12,488 nt of DNA from CAYZXK01 sp964482395 (GCA_964482395.1 CAYZXK010000065.1:1-12488); one strand, 5' to 3'; numbered from the stretch's first letter, positions 1 to 7,032 are shown. The notes: generated by a model not told the origin, from the letters alone. Translations and numbers: made by a program.

Positions 1-281
1 GTGCAAACCAGGGCATATGAGCCGAAAGTGAGAGCCACCCGGTGCCGGGCAGGCAACCCGCCCGGCTCAGTCCGGGCCGGGCCGGCCGACCAGCCCGGCG
101 ATTCCGCCGACGCCGTACCCGTCGCCGGCCGGGCGGACCCGGCCGAAGCCGGACGGTAGGTCGACTCCGGCGGTACACCGACGACCTGATGACAATACGG
201 ACAGGCGGCAGTCCGGCCCGCGTGCTCGTCATCGACCTCAATGGGCTGACCGCACTGGCTGCACAGGAACTGGATCGCCAT
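1..281 (-). CDS. Zinc-ribbon protein, N-terminal part only (cut by window edge)
   Basis: The frame opens at ATG 281-279 and stays open for 93 codons to the left edge, so the C-terminus is missing. The protein begins MAIQFLCSQCGQPIEV and has two cysteine knuckles, C7-x2-C10 and C27-x2-C30, about 16 residues apart, followed by a His. This is a small zinc ribbon that probably binds one Zn2+. A Pro/Ala/Gly/Ser-rich linker follows (about residues 36-80). Then a stretch starting near residue 84 (VALTFGSYALVC) turns hydrophobic and may be the start of a membrane helix. Zinc ribbon, low-complexity linker, then membrane segment is a layout I know from many uncharacterised Planctomycetota proteins. The start lies 71 bases after the stop of the TPR lipoprotein gene on the same strand, so they may share a transcript. 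The ribosome site is weak (GGAA). Its function is unknown; DNA, RNA or protein binding are all possible. Confidence 0.75.
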   Translation of the reverse strand, partial: MAIQFLCSQCGQPIEVDDEHAGRTAACPYCHQVVGVPPESTYRPASAGSARPATGTASAESPGWSAGPARTEPGGLPARHRVALTFGSYALVC

Positions 282-352
282 GCTCTGGTTTCCGTCGGTT
301 CTCAGCCACGGCCCATCCGTCTTCCGACCGCCCCGGCCCGCCTGCCCCCGGC

Positions 353-2185
353 CTACTGGGACTCGTAGAACGGCTGGTCGGCTTCATACAACTTTTGGCG
401 CGTCCGGTACTCGGCGACCGCTTCGGCCTGCCCGGCACTCTCGGCCAGCCGAATGGCTTCGGCGATCCATTTCCGGGCCTCCTCGAAGCGGCCGGCGGCC
501 GCATATGCTGCCGCCAGCGTATCCAGGAACGCGTGCTCGCTGTGCTTGGTGGCCTGGCAGACCTTCTCAGCCCGCTCGACTGCCGCCTGAGAATCCCGAC
601 GGCTCTGGTCCGGGCAGGTCGCCAGCAGCCAAGCCAGGGCGTTTTCCAACAGCGGCGAGTCGGGAACCAGTTCCAGCCCTTCGCGAGCGAGCCGCTCGGC
701 CTGCTCGTAATCCTTGCCGGCCAGCGCCAGACGCAACAGAGCCAAACGAGGCGGCAGGTAAGTTGGGGCCACCCGCATGGCTTCCGTCCACTCCCGCCTG
801 GCAGTGGCACTGTCACCGTCCGCGAGGGCCCAGGCACCGAGCGTATGGCGAGCGCTGGCCAGCCCGGGCTCCAACTGGATGGCCTTCTCCAAAGCCGCCC
901 GGGCTTCGGCCGGCCGCTTCAGGTCCTTCAGCCAATGGGCCGCCAGCTCGTGGAACTCGGCATCGCCAGGGGCTGCGGCCAGGCCGGCATTCACCACCGG
1001 CACCGCTTTCTCCGGATCGCCCTGCTGAAGCGCCAGCGCGCAGAAACGGCGCAGCACCTCGACGTCATCGGGGTGCTGGGAGAGAACCTCGCGTAGCAGG
1101 CTCTCGGCCCGGTCATATTCCTTGCGCAGAATGAGCGCGAAGGCCAGATGAATCTTGGCCGGGGCGTAGTCCTTGCCCTCCGGCAGGTTCAGTACATGCT
1201 CGAACTCGCGGATCGCCTCGTCCAGCTTCCCCTGCCGGCCCAGCAATTCGCCCAGACTGGTCCGCACGGTCACCCGAGACTCGTCCAGGTCCAGGGCCTC
1301 GCGAAGCATCTGCTCAGCCTGGGCCCACTGGCGCTTCTCGGCCAGGTTCTTGGCCGACTCGGTCAGGGTCGGCAGGTCCAGGCCCCGCTGCAACAAAGAC
1401 AGCTCCAGCCAGTCCACCAGCGGACGCAGGCGCTCGTCCCCAACCGCCTTCTGCCGGTGCACCGCGGCCTGATCGACCTTCCCCTGCGCGTCGAGTACCT
1501 TGGCCAGCCCGGCGTGGGCCGGGCCATACCGGGGCGCGCTTCTCAGGGCCTCGTTAAAAAGCTCCAAAGCCTCATCCAGCCGGCCGGCGGCCAGAGCGCA
1601 CAACCCCAGCCCGGTCGTGCCCGCCGGGTCGTTTGGGTCCCCCGCGGCCGCCCCTTTGAAGAACTCCTGCGCCCGGACCGGGTCTTTTTCGATCAGCAAA
1701 GCGGCCAGTCGGGTCCGGGCCGGCCGGTAGTTCGGTCGGATGGAAAGGACCTTCTCGTACGCCGCCGTCGCCTGGCCTGGGTCTCCGGCCCGCTCGTACG
1801 ACAAACCCAAATAGTACCACCAGGCGATTTCCTCGGGAGCCAGCTCGGCGGCACGTTTGAAGCACGCCACCGCCACGCTGGGGAACCCGTGCGCGTAGCA
1901 CAAGGCCCCGAGGTCGCCCACCTTGGTCACGTCGTCGGGCATCCGCAGGGCCTCACGCCGGGCGGCTGCAATCTTGATCTGAAGTGCCACCGGCAGAATG
2001 CTGTCATCGACCTCTGGCAAGACCAGCGGTTTAGGCCCGGCTGGGCTGGTCACCGCCTCCGGTTTGGCGGCCGAGGGCGTCCCCGCCGGCTGCGATGCGG
2101 CTTCCTGCCGCTTGCAGCCCGCCAGGATCGCCCAGATCCCCAATCCACCGATCAGACCGACTCGTGCCCAGCCTAGCCTATTCAT
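353..2185 (-). CDS. TPR-repeat lipoprotein
   Basis: A 610-residue exported lipoprotein. The N-terminus (MNRLGWARVG, then a hydrophobic stretch) ends in lipobox L21-A-G-C24, so lipidation is expected at Cys24. Residue 25 is Lys rather than Asp, which favours outer-membrane sorting if the usual rule holds. A Pro/Ala-rich linker to about residue 55 leads into about a dozen TPR helix pairs (about 75-590), with repeated small-Gly/Ala, Tyr/Leu and Pro positions (for example YYLGLSYERAGDPGQATAAY). The last module has a pattern seen in many PVC and Acidobacteria TPR proteins: LAWLLATCPD, then FLDTLAAAYAAAGRFEEA, ending with a short LYEADQPF tail. TPRs serve as protein-protein scaffolds, so this is probably a periplasmic or outer-membrane assembly factor; the partner is not visible. 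ATG 2185 is chosen because it gives the complete signal peptide and is preceded by AGGA. The zinc-ribbon gene follows. Confidence 0.9.
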   Translation of the reverse strand: MNRLGWARVGLIGGLGIWAILAGCKRQEAASQPAGTPSAAKPEAVTSPAGPKPLVLPEVDDSILPVALQIKIAAARREALRMPDDVTKVGDLGALCYAHGFPSVAVACFKRAAELAPEEIAWWYYLGLSYERAGDPGQATAAYEKVLSIRPNYRPARTRLAALLIEKDPVRAQEFFKGAAAGDPNDPAGTTGLGLCALAAGRLDEALELFNEALRSAPRYGPAHAGLAKVLDAQGKVDQAAVHRQKAVGDERLRPLVDWLELSLLQRGLDLPTLTESAKNLAEKRQWAQAEQMLREALDLDESRVTVRTSLGELLGRQGKLDEAIREFEHVLNLPEGKDYAPAKIHLAFALILRKEYDRAESLLREVLSQHPDDVEVLRRFCALALQQGDPEKAVPVVNAGLAAAPGDAEFHELAAHWLKDLKRPAEARAALEKAIQLEPGLASARHTLGAWALADGDSATARREWTEAMRVAPTYLPPRLALLRLALAGKDYEQAERLAREGLELVPDSPLLENALAWLLATCPDQSRRDSQAAVERAEKVCQATKHSEHAFLDTLAAAYAAAGRFEEARKWIAEAIRLAESAGQAEAVAEYRTRQKLYEADQPFYESQ

Positions 2186-2222
2186 CGCCTGATCCTGTCC
2201 ACCTGATCATCGCCGCCGCCCG

Positions 2223-2243
2223 GCTCGGTGACGCCCGCCGAGC
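2223..2243. repeat. Inverted repeat (6-bp stem, 9-base loop)
   Basis: GCTCGG (2223-2228) and CCGAGC (2238-2243) are perfect complements around a 9-base loop. The repeat is about 40 bases upstream of the TPR lipoprotein start, in what would be its 5' leader. It could be an RNA hairpin or a protein-binding site; at this GC content, chance is also possible. Confidence 0.3.
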
Positions 2244-2351
2244 AATCCAGGTGCGCAGCATAACCTCCGGCCGCCCGCGCGACCAGAAAGCGGTCCGGCC
2301 GACAATGACCCGAAGAAGGAGCCGGAATCGTTCTGGCGGTCGCCAGCCCCT

Positions 2352-2376
2352 GCCGGGCTCCGGTAGCTTGCCCGGC
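2352..2376 (-). terminator. Possible terminator hairpin after carbamate kinase
   Basis: GCCGGGC (2352-2358) and GCCCGGC (2370-2376) form a perfect 7-bp GC stem with an 11-base loop, about 50 bases past the carbamate kinase stop codon. No T-tract follows on the minus strand, so it is not a canonical intrinsic terminator. It could instead stabilise the transcript end. Confidence 0.35.
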
Positions 2377-2428
2377 CCCACCCTGCAAGCTCGGTCCGGT
2401 CGGCTCGTCGCGCTGGCGAAGCCCTCAT

Positions 2429-3427
2429 CTACGCGTCCGGCTCGATTCGCGTGCCGCTGCGCCCCTTGAGCGCATCGGCCATGTGCTCGATGTCGCAGAT
2501 GATGACCCGAGCGTCGCCGGCTTTGCAATCACGCAGGAACTCGATTGCAGCCTCGATCTTCGGACCCATCGAGCCGGGCGGAAACTGGCCCTGCTCCAGG
2601 TAGCACTGAGCCTGCGAGACGGTTAGCCGGTCCAGCGGTCTCTCCTGCGGCGTTCCGTAGTCCAGAGCGACCTGCGGGACGCTGGTGACAATCAGCAGGA
2701 CGGGGGCATCCAGGGTGCGCCCCAGCAAAGCGGCGGTTCGATCCTTGTCGATGACGGCTTCGACGCCCCGCCAGTAGCCGTCGGGGTCACGGGTCACGGG
2801 GATCCCGCCGCCGCCGGCCGCCACCAGCAGTTCCCCCGCATCAACCAGCCGTCGAATGAACTCGATTTCCACAATTGCCTTGGGGGCCGGCGAGGGAACC
2901 ACGCGGCGGTAACCCTGCCGCGGGATGTATACCATCTCCCACCCATGCTCGCGCATCAGTTCTTCGGCTTTGTCCTTGCGGTAGAAGCTGCCGATGGGCT
3001 TGGAGGGCCTGCTGAACGCCGGATCGTCGGCGTCCACCTCCACGCTGGTGACAATCGCGGTGGCGATCCGGCGCAGCCGGCGTCTGAGCAGAGCATTGTT
3101 GATGCACTGGGCGATCATGAAACCCATTCCGCCCTGGGTGTGGGCTCCGCACATGTCCAGCGGCATGCGGGGAACCTCGCGGGCCGCCAATTCGACTCGT
3201 CGCAAGACACTGCCGACCTGGGGCCCGTTGCCGTGGGTGACGATGAGCTGGTAGCCCTCCTGCACCAGGTCGGCCAGAAACTCCGCCGTGTAGCGGGTGT
3301 TCTCAAACTGCTGCGGAATGGTCCCTTCCTGGTTGGGGCGCGAAATGGCATTGCCCCCCAGTGCCACCACGATCAATTCCCTGCGATAACTGAGCTCCAC
3401 AGGGCTAGTATACGGCCCGTTTGCCAC
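2429..3427 (-). CDS. arcC: Carbamate kinase
   Basis: Carbamate kinase of the amino acid kinase fold transfers phosphate between carbamoyl phosphate and ADP. In catabolism this makes ATP, CO2 and NH3 in the cytoplasm. The family motifs appear in order: ALGGNA (22-27), THGNGPQVG (64-72), QGGMGFM (98-104), KPIGSFY (143-149), AAGGGGIPV (203-211), EAVIDKDRTAALLG (223-236, with the nucleotide-site Asp/Lys) and GSMGPKIEAA (285-294). At 332 residues it is slightly longer than the usual 310 or so because of about 17 extra N-terminal residues. GTG 3427 is the longest start, with AGGA only 3 bases ahead. GTG 3400, or a codon just before VALGGNA after AGGGA, is also plausible, and a TATACT box at 3412-3407 lies inside the longest form. 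No arginine deiminase or ornithine carbamoyltransferase gene is in view. It sits 72 bases after ahcY on the same strand. Confidence 0.93.
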   Translation of the reverse strand: MANGPYTSPVELSYRRELIVVALGGNAISRPNQEGTIPQQFENTRYTAEFLADLVQEGYQLIVTHGNGPQVGSVLRRVELAAREVPRMPLDMCGAHTQGGMGFMIAQCINNALLRRRLRRIATAIVTSVEVDADDPAFSRPSKPIGSFYRKDKAEELMREHGWEMVYIPRQGYRRVVPSPAPKAIVEIEFIRRLVDAGELLVAAGGGGIPVTRDPDGYWRGVEAVIDKDRTAALLGRTLDAPVLLIVTSVPQVALDYGTPQERPLDRLTVSQAQCYLEQGQFPPGSMGPKIEAAIEFLRDCKAGDARVIICDIEHMADALKGRSGTRIEPDA

Positions 3428-3445
3428 CGGTCCTACAGCCGACGC

Positions 3446-3462
3446 GCCGGCTTTGCGCCGGC
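3446..3462 (-). terminator. Possible hairpin between ahcY and carbamate kinase
   Basis: GCCGGC occurs at 3446-3451 and again at 3457-3462. As it is self-complementary, the two copies can pair as a 6-bp stem around a 5-base loop. It lies in the 72-base gap after the ahcY stop. It has no T-tract, so it could be a weak terminator, a processing hairpin or chance. Confidence 0.3.
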
Positions 3463-3499
3463 CACCTCGACCGCCCCACCGCCGGGGCCGCCCTGCGGC

Positions 3500-4810
3500 T
3501 CAGGTGCCTTCGCCCGAACTGGCCAAGTACCGCCTTTGCTCGGGCGTCAGCCGGTCGATCCGAAGGCCCATGGCCTGGAGTTTGAGCCGGGCGACCTGCT
3601 CCTCGATCTCGTGCGGGACATCGTGCACCGCCACCGGCAGCTTCCCGGCCCGCTGAACAATCCACTCGGCAGTCAGGGCCTGGGTGGCAAAGCTCATGTC
3701 CATTACACTGGCCGGATGGCCGGTCGCGGCACTCAGGTTCACCAGCCGCCCGTCGGCCAGCAGGTAAATGCTCTTGCATGGTACGGCCCGCAAGCCAGAA
3801 CGCCCTAGCGCGGACCGGCGCAGCGGTATCTGGAATTCCGTCACCATTGGCCGCACGTCTCGTATGACCCGCTTTGACAACCTGGTCAGGGCCGGGATGT
3901 CGATCTCGACATCGAAGTGACCGCTGTTGCATACGATGGCGCCGTCCTTCATTTTCCGGAAGTGTTCAGCGCGAATGACGTGTTTGTTGCCGGTCACGGT
4001 GATGAATACTTCGCCGAACTCGGCGGCTTCGTTCATGGGGCAGACGTCGAAGCCGTCCATCGCGGCTTCCAGCGCCCTGAGCGGGCTGACTTCGGTTACC
4101 GTGACGATCGCGCCGGCTCCGCGCGCCCGCATGGCCACGCCGCGTCCGCACCAGCCGTAGCCCGCCACCACCACGTGTTTGCCGGCCAACAGCAGGTCGG
4201 TGGCCCGAACGATTCCGTCGATGGTGCTCTGTCCGGTGCCGTAGCGGTTATCGAACAGGTGCTTGGTGTCGGCGTCGTTGACCGCGATCACCGGGAACTT
4301 GAGGATTCCCTCCCGGGCCATGGCTCGCAGGCGGATCACGCCCGTGGTGGTTTCCTCCATGCTGGCCAGGATATTGCGGGCCTCCTTCTGCCGCTTGGTG
4401 TGCAGGGTGTTCACCAGGTCGGCCCCATCGTCCATGGTGATATGCGGCCGCCTGTCGATCACCGCGTTCACATGGTCGTAGAATACCTTCACGCTCTCGC
4501 CCCGCCGGGCAAAGACCGACACGCCGAAATCCTTAACGATGCTGGCGGCGCAGGCGTCCTGCGTACTGAGCGGATTGGAGGCGCAGAGCGCGACCTCGGC
4601 CCCGCCGGCTTTGAGGGTCCGCACTAGGTTGGCGGTTTCGCTGGTCACGTGCATGCAGCAGCCCATTCGGATGCCGCGCAGCGGCCGCTGTTTCTCGAAC
4701 CGCTCCCGAATCAGGGCCAGCACGGGCATATCCCGATCGGCCCAGAGAATCTTCTTCTTGCCGTCAGGGGCGACCGAAAGGTCGGTGACGTCGAAACGTG
4801 CTTTTGGCAT
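3500..4810 (-). CDS. ahcY: Adenosylhomocysteinase (SAH hydrolase)
   Basis: This cytoplasmic NAD-dependent enzyme splits S-adenosylhomocysteine into adenosine and homocysteine, relieving product inhibition of methyltransferases. It has 436 residues. Visible motifs are the substrate-site HVTSETANL (His54), SNPLSTQD (78-85), DDGAD (127-131), MEETTTGV (151-158), the Lys183 and Asp187 region of KHLFDNRYGTGQST, the Rossmann loop GYGWCGRG (217-224), CNSGHFD (294-300), GRLVNLSAATGHP (354-366) and the final LTPEQRRYLASS. HVTSETANL plus a C-terminus ending soon after LTPEQ places it with the shorter form found in archaea, Thermotoga and many other bacteria, not the longer form ending near a Lys-x2-x-Tyr-Arg-Tyr tail. 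ATG 4810 is preceded by GGGAG. It starts 3 bases after the HEPN stop, so it is very likely cotranscribed with the HEPN/MNT pair. I see no SAH riboswitch upstream. Confidence 0.96.
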   Translation of the reverse strand: MPKARFDVTDLSVAPDGKKKILWADRDMPVLALIRERFEKQRPLRGIRMGCCMHVTSETANLVRTLKAGGAEVALCASNPLSTQDACAASIVKDFGVSVFARRGESVKVFYDHVNAVIDRRPHITMDDGADLVNTLHTKRQKEARNILASMEETTTGVIRLRAMAREGILKFPVIAVNDADTKHLFDNRYGTGQSTIDGIVRATDLLLAGKHVVVAGYGWCGRGVAMRARGAGAIVTVTEVSPLRALEAAMDGFDVCPMNEAAEFGEVFITVTGNKHVIRAEHFRKMKDGAIVCNSGHFDVEIDIPALTRLSKRVIRDVRPMVTEFQIPLRRSALGRSGLRAVPCKSIYLLADGRLVNLSAATGHPASVMDMSFATQALTAEWIVQRAGKLPVAVHDVPHEIEEQVARLKLQAMGLRIDRLTPEQRRYLASSGEGT

Positions 4811-4813
4811 TGA

Positions 4814-5233
4814 TCAGGACTCCCAGTCCAGGGGTGGAACAGCATCTGCCGGAAGACGAGCCGCGACGAAGCCCCAAACCTGCGCCACGACGCGCAGCGC
4901 CGACTCGACTTCCTCCCGCAGGGGTTCGCACGGCCCGGGGTAGCGAAATGCCACGGCGTACAGCGTCAGAGGCGCTGCTGAGTCGCGTAGGGTTTCAAAT
5001 CCGGGGTCGCTGGCGGCACAGTAGTCCAGAAGCTCGTTCAGATCATGGATTTTCTCGAAGCGGATAGACCGGCTTACGAGGTAGGCTTTCAGGGTTTTCT
5101 CGACCGCCTGCTGACAATGAAAAGCGGACAGGTCCAGCTCGCCCGGCGGCGGGTTCAGTGCCTTGCGGGCCAGCGACCAGTCGTTGCGAGCCTTGAGCAG
5201 CCACGCCCGGACCTCCGCGAGCTCAGGCGGCAT
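4814..5233 (-). CDS. HEPN-domain protein, putative RNase toxin of a HEPN/MNT pair
   Basis: A 139-residue all-helical HEPN protein of the type paired with small nucleotidyltransferases. Evidence is the N-terminal helix with RAWLLKARNDWSLARKAL, the core FHCQQAVEKTLKAYLV (38-53), the R58-x4-H63 motif in RFEKIHDL, and the late FRYPGP element. R-x4-6-H is the RNase active-site motif of HEPN domains. In type VII toxin-antitoxin systems the HEPN protein is the toxin, silenced by its MNT partner. The AMPylation tyrosine known two residues after the His in the Shewanella protein (H-x-Y) is replaced by H-D-L here, as in many other HEPN proteins. A longer frame to 5308 exists, but homology begins at MPPELAEV, so ATG 5233 is chosen. 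The gene overlaps the MNT stop by 11 bases and ends 3 bases before ahcY. Toxicity is inferred, not shown. Confidence 0.88.
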   Translation of the reverse strand: MPPELAEVRAWLLKARNDWSLARKALNPPPGELDLSAFHCQQAVEKTLKAYLVSRSIRFEKIHDLNELLDYCAASDPGFETLRDSAAPLTLYAVAFRYPGPCEPLREEVESALRVVAQVWGFVAARLPADAVPPLDWES

Positions 5234-5549
5234 GGAGTACTCTCCCCTTCTCCCGAACCGTGCGCTCGAAGGAGACCGGCAGCTCCGCCCGCCGGTCAAA
5301 CTCCTCACGGGTGTAGACCATCACGTCCACCGGCACCCCGATGTGCCGCAACGAGCGATAAGCCTTGGCCCCGCGTTCAAAGAAAGTCAGTGGCGACTCG
5401 GGAACCACGACCAGTACGTCCACGTCGCTGTCGGGCCCGATCTGACCATAAGCGCACGACCCGAACAGATAGATCGTGCAGGGATCGAACGCCGCCCCCA
5501 GGCGACGAACGATCTCAGGCAACGCCTCTTGGAGCTTCTCAGTGGTCAT
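5223..5549 (-). CDS. MNT-type nucleotidyltransferase, putative antitoxin of the HEPN/MNT pair
   Basis: A 108-residue minimal nucleotidyltransferase of the DNA polymerase beta fold. It shows the defining pattern GS-x3-G-x4-SD-x-D as LFGSCAYGQIGPDSDVDVLV: G30-S31, with metal-binding D42 and D44. A third carboxylate, D75, is in VPVDVMVY. All three acidic residues are present, so it is probably catalytically active. In characterised systems such proteins transfer AMP from ATP onto the HEPN partner and neutralise it. ATG 5549 (MTTEKLQEAL) is preferred over GTG 5555, two codons upstream; neither has a strong ribosome site. It is first in the order MNT, HEPN, ahcY. MNT-first order with overlapping ends is common for this module. 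It lies 94 bases after the transporter stop and may have its own promoter. Confidence 0.9.
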   Translation of the reverse strand: MTTEKLQEALPEIVRRLGAAFDPCTIYLFGSCAYGQIGPDSDVDVLVVVPESPLTFFERGAKAYRSLRHIGVPVDVMVYTREEFDRRAELPVSFERTVREKGRVLHAA

Positions 5550-5564
5550 GAGCACGCGTGAAAT

Positions 5565-5593
5565 ACTATGCTTCGGCCCGCCCAGTCACGCAA
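5565..5593 (-). promoter_or_regulatory. Weak candidate promoter for the MNT/HEPN/ahcY unit
   Basis: On the minus strand TTGCGT (5593-5588) and CATAGT (5570-5565) are separated by 17 bases and end 15 bases before ATG 5549. Matches to the sigma70 consensus are partial (3/6 and 4/6), and the leader would be very short. It is the best candidate in the 94-base gap, but weak. Confidence 0.25.
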
Positions 5594-5643
5594 CTTGGCC
5601 ACGGTCTTCAAGTCTGCGGACCGGGAAGCGGCCGGCTCGGCTT

Positions 5644-7032
5644 CTAACCGGAGCCCTGCGCTGACGGAGGCGGGGCCGCTGGCAACTTGGGAGTGCGCAG
5701 GGCCAGGCCGACCGCCGCCGCCACCAGGCAGGCGATGCCGGCGATGATGAAGGCCGGGTGCCAGGCGTTCAGGGCCGCCTCCAGAGCCGCCGTCTTGCTG
5801 CCGGCCGCCTGCACCGCGGCCTTGCCGGCATCCTTGAACAGCCCGGCCATGATCGGCCCGACAATGCCGCCTACGCCGTAGGCTGTGAACATCCACCCGT
5901 AGTTCTTGCCCACGTTCCGGTTGCCGAAGTAGTCCGCGGTCGCCGCCGGGAAGAGCGCGAAGTTGGCCCCGAAGTTGAAGGCGATCACCGCCGCCCCCAG
6001 AAACAGCAGGCCGGTCACGCCGCCCATATAGAAGAACAGGAACATCATGACGCCCTGCAAGGCGGACATGAGCACCAGAGACGCCTTGCGACCGATCTTG
6101 TCCGAGATCACGCCCCAGGCGATTCGGCCGACGCCGTTGAAGATCGCAAAAAACACCCCCATGGCGGCGGCAGCCGTGGCGGCGGCCTTCTGCTCGTCCA
6201 TCCCGGCCCGGGCTTGCAGCGCGTCCGTGCCGAAAAGCTTGATGATGCCGATCACCATTAGCCCGGCCAGAGCCCCGGCAATGAACATGAACCACAGCAT
6301 GTAAAACTGCGGCGTCCGCAGCATCTGAGCCGGATCGAACGCTGGCCCAGTGCCCGCCGGGGCGGTCTTCCCGCCGGCTGCCGACCAACCCGGCGGCAAC
6401 CACCCCTCGGGCGGATTCCTCATCCAGATCGAACCCAGCATCACCAGCAGGAAGAAGACGACGCCATAAACCAGGAAGACGTTGGACACTCCCAGACGGG
6501 TGATCAGCTTGCCGACGCCCGGGTCGGCCAGCTCGATCCAGATCAAAGCCCCGAATCCGAATCCGGCCACCGCCAGGCCGGTAATCAACCCCTTTTTGTC
6601 AGGGAACCACTTCACGCCGACGGCGATGGGGACGACGTAGCCCAGGCCGATACCCGCCCCGCCGATCAGCCCGATGGTCACCAGCAGGCCGGGGAAAGAG
6701 GTTCCCACCAGCCTGGCCAGCACATAGCCCAGGCCCAGCAGCAGGCCGCCGACGCGGGCCACCATGGCCGGACTGGTGGCCGCCTGCCAGCGTCCGCCAA
6801 TGATGGTGAAGACCGCGAAGGTGGCCAGGCCCACCGAGAAGACGGCCTGGGTCTGCGTAGCCGTGAAGTGGAACGGGTCCACAGTCAACGCCTTGGTGAA
6901 CACGGACCAGGCGTAAATCGCACCCAGACATAATTGAATCAAAATAGCCCCCACAACTACCCACCAGCGATTCATGACCGGCCGGGGCGCGGCCGCCTCG
7001 ATCGCCGGACTCGACGGACTTCCACTCGACAT
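5644..7032 (-). CDS. Major facilitator transporter, OFA (oxalate/formate antiporter) family
   Basis: A 462-residue inner-membrane carrier with about 12 predicted helices. The OFA family moves small carboxylates such as oxalate, formate or other monocarboxylates. Family hallmarks are NRWWVVVGAILIQLCLGAIY-AWSVF (21-45), GAGIGLGYVVPIAVGVKWFP-DKKGL (125-149), GFGFGALIW (157-165), the central loop with RNPPEGWLPPGW (205-216), RIAWGVISDKIGRK (303-316), and FALFPAATADYFG (358-370) with NVGKNYGWMFTAYGVGG (373-389). An Ala-rich loop of about 20 residues precedes the last helix, and the C-tail is Pro-rich. ATG 7032 has a clear GGGAG (7043-7039) 6 bases upstream. It follows acs by 101 bases on the same strand, so acetate or a related monocarboxylate is a reasonable guess for substrate. 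The sequence alone does not fix substrate or mechanism (antiport versus proton symport). Confidence 0.9.
   Translation of the reverse strand: MSSGSPSSPAIEAAAPRPVMNRWWVVVGAILIQLCLGAIYAWSVFTKALTVDPFHFTATQTQAVFSVGLATFAVFTIIGGRWQAATSPAMVARVGGLLLGLGYVLARLVGTSFPGLLVTIGLIGGAGIGLGYVVPIAVGVKWFPDKKGLITGLAVAGFGFGALIWIELADPGVGKLITRLGVSNVFLVYGVVFFLLVMLGSIWMRNPPEGWLPPGWSAAGGKTAPAGTGPAFDPAQMLRTPQFYMLWFMFIAGALAGLMVIGIIKLFGTDALQARAGMDEQKAAATAAAAMGVFFAIFNGVGRIAWGVISDKIGRKASLVLMSALQGVMMFLFFYMGGVTGLLFLGAAVIAFNFGANFALFPAATADYFGNRNVGKNYGWMFTAYGVGGIVGPIMAGLFKDAGKAAVQAAGSKTAALEAALNAWHPAFIIAGIACLVAAAVGLALRTPKLPAAPPPSAQGSG

Larger units (their letters stand above)
2186..2428. other. Intergenic gap with two hairpins, no convincing gene
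   Basis: This 243-base gap lies between the carbamate kinase stop and the TPR lipoprotein start. Several short frames are open on the minus strand, but their products are Arg/Gly/Ala-rich shadows without a recognisable fold or ribosome site. The gap contains two perfect inverted repeats, listed separately. I see no strong sigma70 promoter for the TPR gene. TATGCT near 2260 is a possible -10 element without a good -35. Confidence 0.5.

Noticed and set aside
1148..2176. 342-codon open frame on the plus strand, opposite the TPR gene
   Set aside because: Its Gln/Arg/Pro-rich translation mirrors the TPR codons. The minus strand has a signal peptide and clear TPR repeats.
2182..2388. 68-codon minus-strand frame whose stop overlaps the TPR start (ATGA)
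   Set aside because: The overlap looks like translational coupling, but the frame has no ribosome site, no recognisable motif, and competing frames of equal quality cover the same bases.
2945..3808. 287-codon plus-strand frame spanning carbamate kinase and the end of ahcY
   Set aside because: It crosses two well-supported genes on the other strand and shows no domain.
4811..4813. SAH riboswitch ahead of ahcY
   Set aside because: Only 3 bases separate ahcY from the HEPN gene, so there is no leader in which it could lie, and none was seen upstream of MNT.
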